From NCBI GenBank assembly GCA_025929005.1, contig JAICND010000091.1:1-6451 (forward strand): a stretch of DNA of 6,451 bases, in the 5' to 3' direction. The notes beneath the pieces are model-generated. The model was not told the origin of the DNA and ran no database searches. It worked only from the letters and a program-made list of their open reading frames with translations. Position 1 is the first letter of the stretch. The number at the start of each line of letters is the position of its first letter. Made by a program: the position numbers and the translations under genes. This document shows, one piece after another, positions 1 through 4,105 of this stretch. This DNA comes from Acidimicrobiia bacterium (GTDB taxonomy: Bacteria > Actinomycetota > Acidimicrobiia > Spongiisociales > ZC4RG35).

Positions 1-2
1 GC

Positions 3-371
3 CTGGAGAAGGAGCGGATCATCTGGCTTACCTCCGTGCGGCCAGATGGTCAGCCGCAATCGGCGCCGGTGTGGTACCTACATCAAGATGATGAGATATT
101 GGTGTGGTCGTACGACGGCGCCCGCATTACGAACCTCAAGCAGAACCCCAAAGTCGCCCTGCATCTCAACGACAACGGACGCGGCGATGACATCGTCATC
201 ATCGAAGCCGAGGCGAGGATCGACCCTGCCCTGGGACCCGGCAGCGCCAACCCCGAATTCGCCCGGCGGTATCAGCCCCTGCTCGACAGCTTCCACCGCG
301 ATTGGGGTTGGTTCGACCGGGACTATCCGGTCCCCCTCCGAATCAGGCCGATCCGAATCAGGGCGTGGTGA
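3..371 (+). CDS. PPOX-class (probably F420-dependent) oxidoreductase, 5'-truncated
   Basis: The frame is open from the left edge, so the N-terminus is cut off; 122 residues are visible, beginning LEKERIIWLTSVRPDGQPQS. The fold is the split-barrel of the pyridoxamine-phosphate-oxidase-like family. Diagnostic pieces are WLTSVRPDGQPQSAPVWYL (first strands), the NLKQNPKVALHL segment, the GDDIVIIEAEARID strand, and a C-terminal PVPLRIRPIRIR. This order matches the TIGR03667/Rv3369-like group as I remember it; these actinobacterial enzymes of about 130-140 residues are thought to bind F420 rather than FMN. Probably only some 10-15 residues are missing. An internal GTG at 36 lies inside the conserved first strand and is not the true start. 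The substrate cannot be predicted. The gene converges on clpP and its last 14 bp overlap the clpP 3' end, with no terminator between them. Family assignment is firm; cofactor choice is inference. Confidence 0.85.
   Translation: MEKERIIWLTSVRPDGQPQSAPVWYLHQDDEILVWSYDGARITNLKQNPKVALHLNDNGRGDDIVIIEAEARIDPALGPGSANPEFARRYQPLLDSFHRDWGWFDRDYPVPLRIRPIRIRAW
337..362. repeat. 11-bp direct repeat at the PPOX/clpP stop overlap
   Basis: The 11-mer tccgaatcagg occurs at 337-347 and again at 352-362, a period of 15 bp (five codons). On the plus strand it encodes the RIRP/RIRA repetition at the oxidoreductase C-terminus. On the minus strand the second copy contains the clpP TGA stop (360-358). It may be a small tandem duplication or only codon-level repetition of the family's basic C-terminal strand. 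Confidence 0.6.
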
Positions 372-975
372 CGCGAAGACCCGTGGGGACCCGGCTCGGG
401 GTCATGATCCCGTCAGCGATTCCATAAGCGACCGCCTCGTCCGCAGCCAGCCAGCGATCGCGATCGGTATCCCTGCGGATCGTCTCTTCCGACTGTCCGG
501 TGTGGCTCGCCAGGATCGCGATCATCTGGTCCTTGAGTCGAACGATCTCACGGGCGTGAATCTCGATGTCGCTGGCCTGTCCGTTGATTCCGCCGGGCAC
601 GTGTGGTTGATGAATCAGTACGCGAGAGTGCGGCAGCAAGTTGCGCTTGCCGGGTGCTCCGGCTGAGAGGATCACCGCTGCCGCCGAGGCAGCGAGACCG
701 ATGCAGGTGGTAGCCACTTCGGGTTTGAGACACTGCATCGTGTCGTAGATAGCCATCATTGACGACCCCTCCCCACCGGGAGAGTTGATGTATAGGTTGA
801 TGTCCTTGTCGGGATCCTCGGCCTCGAGGTGGAGCAGTTGCGCAACGATCAGGTTGGCCACATCGGCGTCGATCTCGCGACCAAGAAACACGATCCGCTG
901 GCCGAGCAACTGTGAGTAGATGTCGAAGGCTCGCTCCCCGCGGGCAGTCTGTTCGATGACGGTCGGAATCAACAT
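358..975 (-). CDS. clpP: ATP-dependent Clp protease proteolytic subunit (ClpP), stand-alone
   Basis: This is a complete 205-residue ClpP (S14 serine peptidase), the chamber-forming subunit that degrades unfolded proteins delivered by a Clp ATPase in the cytoplasm. The N-terminus LIPTVIEQTARGERAFDIYS is the family start with almost no propeptide. The triad is intact: Ser97 in GLAASAAA, His122 in LIHQP and Asp169 in RRDTDRD. INSPGG (64-68) and DIEIHAREI (136-144) are also present. Differences from typical ClpP are GLAASAAAVILSAG in place of the usual GQAASMGAFLLAAG, EGSSMM after INSPGG, a two-residue-longer HVPGGINGQ loop after the catalytic His, and a C-terminal tail of about 14 residues. The ATG start has a strong AGGAGG seven bases upstream. 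No clpX or second clpP lies next to it, so it is probably an extra paralogue; that is inference because the rest of the genome is not visible. The gene is divergent from the SRPBCC-arsR pair across a putative shared operator. Confidence 0.95.
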   Translation of the reverse strand: MLIPTVIEQTARGERAFDIYSQLLGQRIVFLGREIDADVANLIVAQLLHLEAEDPDKDINLYINSPGGEGSSMMAIYDTMQCLKPEVATTCIGLAASAAAVILSAGAPGKRNLLPHSRVLIHQPHVPGGINGQASDIEIHAREIVRLKDQMIAILASHTGQSEETIRRDTDRDRWLAADEAVAYGIADGIMTPSRVPTGLRVTTP

Positions 976-982
976 GCGCTAA

Positions 983-988
983 CCTCCT
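983..988 (-). promoter_or_regulatory. clpP ribosome binding site
   Basis: The minus strand reads AGGAGG here, seven bases before the ATG at 975. This near-perfect Shine-Dalgarno site fixes the clpP start and argues for efficient translation. Confidence 0.85.
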
Positions 989-991
989 ATC

Positions 992-1007
992 GCAACCATC
1001 CAGTTGC
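992..1007. promoter_or_regulatory. Putative ArsR-type operator, copy 1 (GCAACC-N4-AGTTGC)
   Basis: This dyad has perfect 5-bp arms, GCAAC at 992-996 and GTTGC at 1003-1007, around catcca. It matches the second copy at 1028-1043 in 12 of 16 positions: both read GCAACC-N4-AGTTGC. It lies just upstream of the clpP ribosome binding site, where a bound dimer would block clpP transcription. ArsR-family winged-helix dimers commonly bind such short dyads near their own promoter. Assignment to the ArsR protein encoded at 1402-1695 is inference from position. Confidence 0.5.
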
Positions 1008-1012
1008 ACGGC

Positions 1013-1018
1013 AATATA
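1013..1018 (-). promoter_or_regulatory. Possible -10 element (TATATT) for clpP
   Basis: The minus strand reads TATATT, the only AT-rich hexamer in an otherwise GC-rich gap, located midway between the two dyads. Transcription would begin near 1005, inside dyad copy 1, which fits repression by steric block. I see no convincing -35 hexamer at 16-18 bp, so the call rests on composition and position. The same AT core could serve the plus-strand promoter. Confidence 0.25.
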
Positions 1019-1027
1019 CCAGCACCT

Positions 1028-1043
1028 GCAACCCGGGAGTTGC
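1028..1043. promoter_or_regulatory. Putative ArsR-type operator, copy 2 (GCAACC-N4-AGTTGC)
   Basis: The arms are GCAAC at 1028-1032 and GTTGC at 1039-1043 around ccggga, the same consensus as the copy at 992-1007. The centres are 36 bp apart. This copy covers the GGGAG ribosome binding site (1035-1039) of the SRPBCC gene and ends two bases before its ATG. A repressor bound here would control the SRPBCC-arsR unit, giving autoregulation. The binding protein is inferred, not shown. Confidence 0.5.
1035..1039 (+). promoter_or_regulatory. Ribosome binding site deciding the SRPBCC start
   Basis: GGGAG lies six bases before the ATG at 1046. It supports that start over the in-frame TTG at 1004, which would add 14 residues unlike the family and would translate through the second dyad. 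Confidence 0.6.
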
Positions 1044-1045
1044 GC

Positions 1046-1402
1046 ATGAAGGATCCCCTCCCCAAGGTCGAGCGAACCGTTCATCTGAGTGTGTCATCGG
1101 CCGATCTCTGGCAGCACCTGGTCGACGGCGAACTGGCTTCGCTCTGGGTCGGGGGGGCGATGACCATCGACCCGCGCCTCAATGGGAAGGTGACTCTCCG
1201 GACCGAGGGAGCTCGCGAGATTTTCGGCACGGTGGAGGAGATCATCAACGGATCGTCGATCACCTGGACCTGGCGCACCGCCGAGGGCGAGCCGACCCAG
1301 GTGACCCTTCGAATCGAGGGCGTAAACGATGGATCGCGACTCACAGTCACCGAAGAGATGCTGCGCTACGAGATCGTGATCGTCCCTCCCACCTTCGCAT
1401 AG
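1046..1402 (+). CDS. SRPBCC / AHSA1-like ligand-binding domain protein
   Basis: This small 118-residue START/Bet v1-like (SRPBCC, activator-of-Hsp90-ATPase-homologue type) protein probably binds a hydrophobic ligand in a helix-grip cavity. Visible landmarks are the first strand KVERTVHLSVSSADLWQHLV (7-26), the LASLWVGG helix turn (30-37), IDPRLNGKVTLRT (41-53), the AREIFGTVEEI strand (56-66), ITWTWR (72-77) and TQVTLRI...GSRLTVTEE (84-104). It stops soon after, at VPPTFA, without the long C-terminal amphipathic helix that usually closes the pocket, so it looks short at the C-terminus. Its TAG stop overlaps the GTG of the ArsR gene by one base, implying translational coupling. Such pairs are common in actinobacteria, where an ArsR regulator often sits beside an SRPBCC partner, though usually with arsR first. 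The ligand and function are unknown. Confidence 0.8.
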   Translation: MKDPLPKVERTVHLSVSSADLWQHLVDGELASLWVGGAMTIDPRLNGKVTLRTEGAREIFGTVEEIINGSSITWTWRTAEGEPTQVTLRIEGVNDGSRLTVTEEMLRYEIVIVPPTFA

Positions 1403-1695
1403 TGGACGTATTTGCCGCGCTCTCCGATCCCACCCGCCGCGAGATGCTCCGGCACATCGCCGATGATCCGAGCACTGCCACCGAATTGGCCCGGCTCTTC
1501 CCCATCACGCGCCAGGCCGTTAGCAAACATCTGGCCGCCTTGGATGAGGCGGGTCTGGTTGAGCGAACCAGCTCAGGGCGAGAGGTGCGTTACAGCCTGA
1601 GGTCGGAACGTCTCGACGACGTGATGGGATGGGTTGCGGAGGTCGGCGGCGAGTGGGACCAACGTCTCAGTCGCCTCAAGAAGCGCCTGGGTTAA
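1402..1695 (+). CDS. ArsR-family winged-helix transcriptional regulator
   Basis: This 97-residue protein consists of a winged helix and a short C-terminal helix. Landmarks are the dimer/N-terminal helix MDVFAALSDPTRREMLRHIA, the helix-turn-helix TELARLFPITRQAVSKHLAAL (27-47, recognition helix about 35-47), the wing LVERTSSGREVRYSL (52-66), and a C-terminal helix GEWDQRLSRLKKRL. It contains no cysteine, so it lacks the classical CxC metal site of ArsR/SmtB sensors and belongs with the non-metal repressors that partner SRPBCC proteins. The GTG start overlaps the upstream TAG (TAGTG), so translation probably depends on the SRPBCC gene. Its likely targets are the twin dyads at 992-1007 and 1028-1043, which would control its own unit and clpP; this is inference. 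A hairpin follows 18 bp after the stop. Confidence 0.9.
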   Translation: MDVFAALSDPTRREMLRHIADDPSTATELARLFPITRQAVSKHLAALDEAGLVERTSSGREVRYSLRSERLDDVMGWVAEVGGEWDQRLSRLKKRLG

Positions 1696-1712
1696 GCCGA
1701 ACTCGGGGCTGT

Positions 1713-1732
1713 GGTTCCCAAAAGTGGGAGCC
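1713..1732. terminator. Possible bidirectional terminator hairpin
   Basis: An 8-bp stem with one G-U pair, ggttccca / tgggagcc, closes an AAAG loop in the 66-bp gap between the convergent arsR and SDR genes. No T-run follows on either strand, so intrinsic termination would be weak. A second short dyad, gaacc-cgg-ggttc (1734-1746), follows directly and could add to the structure. Confidence 0.35.
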
Positions 1733-1761
1733 TGAACCCGGGGTTCGCGGATCGAAGCGAC

Positions 1762-2592
1762 CTACCAGAGCGACCCGGCCGAGACCCGGAGGTCTTCCAT
1801 CGTGATGCCGGCGGCGCCGTCGGTGCACAGGAAGAGGGCGAGGGCACCGATCTCGGTGGGTGAGATGAGGCGACCCTGGGGGTTCGACTTCTTGACGTCG
1901 CTGACGTACTCATCCCCCGATCGATGTTCCTGTTTCTCGGCGATGTCGGTCATCCATTCACGTGCAAACCCGGTGTCGACCCAGGTGGGGCTGATGGCGT
2001 TGCAGGTCACCCCGTAGGGGGCTCCCTCCAGGGCCACGCATCGGGTCAGGCCAACCACTCCCGCCTTCGAGGCGCAGTAGGCCCCGGAGGTAGCCGCCCC
2101 CACACTGGCGGCCGTCGAGGCGATGTTGATGATGCGTCCCCATTTCCGCTCGATCATTCCGGGCAGTGCTCGTTTGATGGCTCGATAAGTACCGGTGAGG
2201 TTCACCTCGATGACCTTGTCCCACAACGAGTCGGAGTGACCGACGATGGTGTGCTCGGCGGTGATCCCGGCGGCATTGACGAGGATGTCCACCTTGCCGA
2301 AGCGTTCGACGATCGCATTGAAGAAGGCATCGACCGACTCGTCGGACGTGACATCGAGGTTCATCGCCAGAACGGCAACGCCTTCGGCTTTGATCAGAGC
2401 GCCCGCCTGGTCGAGCTGTTCCTGACCGGGCAAGTGAGTCAATTCGCCTTCCGCTCTCCTGCCCCCGGCCAGCAGCGAACCGATCGCCACGTCCGCGCCG
2501 GCGGCGGCAAAAGCCAACGACATCGCTAGCCCCATCCCCGAGGCTCCACCGGTAACCATGGCGGTCTTGCCCACCAGGACACGATCTGTCAC
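1762..2592 (-). CDS. Short-chain dehydrogenase/reductase (SDR), classical type
   Basis: This 276-residue NAD(P)-dependent oxidoreductase has a complete classical active site: the TGGASGMG cofactor loop (14-21), NAAG (106-109), catalytic Asn131 (VNLTG), Ser159 (NIAST), Tyr172 and Lys176 (YCASK). The start is GTG, with AGG-rich sequence (aaggtagga) about five bases upstream. It is longer than the usual 250 residues because of an insertion after strand beta-2: VAIGSLLAGGRRAEGELTHL and on to about residue 65. No acidic residue ends beta-2, and arginines follow (GGRR, 43-46), which may favour NADP or a different cofactor mode. The end, GITMEDLRVSAGSLW, replaces the common GQ-N-VDGG ending. It is the last gene of the transporter/aldehyde dehydrogenase operon, 27 bp after the ALDH stop. 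It may oxidise an alcohol, or a hydroxy group on the transported compound, to the aldehyde used by the ALDH. The substrate is unproven. Confidence 0.88.
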   Translation of the reverse strand: MTDRVLVGKTAMVTGGASGMGLAMSLAFAAAGADVAIGSLLAGGRRAEGELTHLPGQEQLDQAGALIKAEGVAVLAMNLDVTSDESVDAFFNAIVERFGKVDILVNAAGITAEHTIVGHSDSLWDKVIEVNLTGTYRAIKRALPGMIERKWGRIINIASTAASVGAATSGAYCASKAGVVGLTRCVALEGAPYGVTCNAISPTWVDTGFAREWMTDIAEKQEHRSGDEYVSDVKKSNPQGRLISPTEIGALALFLCTDGAAGITMEDLRVSAGSLW

Positions 2593-2619
2593 TTGTTCCT
2601 ACCTTTCACTCAAGTTCGA

Positions 2620-4080
2620 CTAGTACGGGGCCTCGACATCACCCATCTCCACGTACACGCTCTTGACCTGGGTGTAATGGTTGATGGTGGTGAGACTGTT
2701 CTCCCGACCGATGCCGGACTGTTTGTAGCCGCCAAATGGCATCTCGATCGGCGTGACGTTGTAGTTGTTGATCCAAGTGGTCCCGGCTTCGAGACGGGCA
2801 ATGACGCGGTGGGCCCTCTGGATGTCGCGGGTGAAGACCCCGGCCGCCAAGCCGTAGTCGGTGTCGTTGGCGCGGGCGATCACATCGTCTTCATCCCGGA
2901 AGGTGAGGACCGCCATCACCGGTCCAAAGATTTCCTCGCGGACGATCGTCATGTCGTCGGTGCAGGCGTCGAATACAGTCGGTTCGACGAAATACCCGCC
3001 AGCCAGGGCGGGGTCGGAGGGCTGACCACCTCCGATCACCAGCTTCGCGCCAGCCGACTTGCCCGCCTCGATATACGAGAGAACCTTGTCGAGATGCTCC
3101 CGAGAGATCAGGGCCCCGACATGGGTCTCGGGGTCCATAGGATCGCCGAGCTTCATCTTCGAGGTCCGGGTGACAAGGCGGTCTATGAACTCGTCATGGA
3201 CATCTTCATGGACGTATACGCGGGTGCCGTTGGAGCACACCTCGCCCTGGGTGTAGAAGTTGGCCATCAGCGCCGCTGAGACGGCGTTGTCGAGATCGGC
3301 GTCGTCAAAGACGATCATCGGGCTCTTCCCGCCCAGTTCGAGGGTGACGTTCTTGAGAGTGGCGGCGGCATTGGCCATCACGATCTTGCCGGTCCCAACT
3401 TCTCCGGTCAGAGACACCTTGGCCACCCCGGGATGGGCGACGAGCGCCTCCCCGGTCCGATGGTCGCCCTGAACGACGTTGAAGACTCCGCTCGGCACCC
3501 CGGCCTCGGCGTAGATCTCGGCCAGTTTGAGCGCGGTCAACGGCGTCAGCTCGGCCGGTTTGAAGACCATCGAGTTGCCACAGGCCAGAGCCGGAGCCGA
3601 CTTCCAGCACGCGATCTGCAGCGGGTAGTTCCAAGCACCGATCCCGGCGCACACTCCAAGGGGCTCTCGCCTCGTGTAGATCCAGGAGTTGGCCAGTTGA
3701 AAGGTCTCACCATGGATCGATGCGGCCAGACCGGCGTAGTACTCGATGGCGTCGGCTCCGGAGAGGACATCGACGACAATCGCCTCCTGGAATGGTTTGC
3801 CGGTATCAAGCACCTCGAGGCGAGCCAGGTCCTCGTTGCGATCCCGCAGCAAGGCGGCCGCCTGGTTGAGGATCCTGCCCCGCTGAGCCCCGCCCAACGA
3901 GCGCCACTCCTCAAATCCGCTCCGAGCTGATCGCACCGCCCGATCGACGTCATCCGGTCCCGCGTGCTGGACCGAGCACAGAACCTCACCGGTGGCAGGG
4001 TTGACCGTCTCGAAGGTCTCACCGGAGGTGGCGTCGTGGTAACGCCCGTCAATAAAAAGCTTCTGCTCGGGCAGCTTCAT
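2620..4080 (-). CDS. betB: Betaine-aldehyde-type dehydrogenase (BetB/ALDH9-like)
   Basis: This full-length 486-residue NAD(P)-dependent aldehyde dehydrogenase probably oxidises betaine aldehyde to glycine betaine, or a related trimethylammonium aldehyde to its acid. Active-site residues are Asn151 (AWNYP), Lys174 (VFKPAE), Glu248 (LELGGKSP), nucleophile Cys282 (GEVCSNGTRV) and Glu383 (EEIFGP). Long stretches agree with E. coli BetB from memory, including YTRREPLGV, GIGAWNYP, WKSAPALA and DDMTIVREEIFGPVM. The C-terminal part, with INNYNV, PFGGYK and VEMGDVE, instead recalls ALDH9 (4-trimethylaminobutyraldehyde dehydrogenase), so the exact aldehyde is open. Tyr152 and Trp159, positions associated with trimethylammonium binding in BADHs, are present. 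The cofactor loop reads SLTGEVGTG rather than the common SFTG. The ATG at 4080 has no clear Shine-Dalgarno and lies 25 bp after the permease stop, so it may rely on upstream translation. Context with a ProVW-type importer supports a quaternary amine substrate. Confidence 0.88.
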   Translation of the reverse strand: MKLPEQKLFIDGRYHDATSGETFETVNPATGEVLCSVQHAGPDDVDRAVRSARSGFEEWRSLGGAQRGRILNQAAALLRDRNEDLARLEVLDTGKPFQEAIVVDVLSGADAIEYYAGLAASIHGETFQLANSWIYTRREPLGVCAGIGAWNYPLQIACWKSAPALACGNSMVFKPAELTPLTALKLAEIYAEAGVPSGVFNVVQGDHRTGEALVAHPGVAKVSLTGEVGTGKIVMANAAATLKNVTLELGGKSPMIVFDDADLDNAVSAALMANFYTQGEVCSNGTRVYVHEDVHDEFIDRLVTRTSKMKLGDPMDPETHVGALISREHLDKVLSYIEAGKSAGAKLVIGGGQPSDPALAGGYFVEPTVFDACTDDMTIVREEIFGPVMAVLTFRDEDDVIARANDTDYGLAAGVFTRDIQRAHRVIARLEAGTTWINNYNVTPIEMPFGGYKQSGIGRENSLTTINHYTQVKSVYVEMGDVEAPY

Positions 4081-4105
4081 GATCGCGAACGCTAGCGGCG
4101 TGTTT

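Noticed and set aside
46..666. Open plus-strand frame of 206 codons
   Set aside because: It overlaps the PPOX 3' end in another frame and then runs antisense to clpP. Its translation is Arg/Ser/Pro-rich and matches no family; both overlapped genes have clear motifs.
1004..1045. TTG at 1004 as the start of the SRPBCC protein
   Set aside because: It would add 14 residues outside the family fold and lacks a Shine-Dalgarno. The ATG at 1046 has GGGAG six bases upstream and begins just before the first SRPBCC strand.
1385..1405. Programmed -1 frameshift joining the SRPBCC and ArsR proteins
   Set aside because: A one-base shift at the TAG would fuse them, but no slippery heptamer precedes the stop. 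The TAGTG overlap with a GTG start is better explained by termination-reinitiation.
1402..1695. Metal-responsive ArsR/SmtB sensor
   Set aside because: The protein has no cysteine, and no arsenate, cation-efflux or metallothionein gene is nearby.
1924..3279. Two long plus-strand open frames opposite the SDR and ALDH genes
   Set aside because: Both are antisense to genes with complete catalytic motifs and have low-complexity translations without recognisable domains or ribosome binding sites.
4081..4105. Palindromes TCGCGA and CGCTAGCG between permease and ALDH genes as a terminator or operator
   Set aside because: Each is only 6-8 bp with no usable loop or T-run, and the 25-bp gap lies inside an evident operon.
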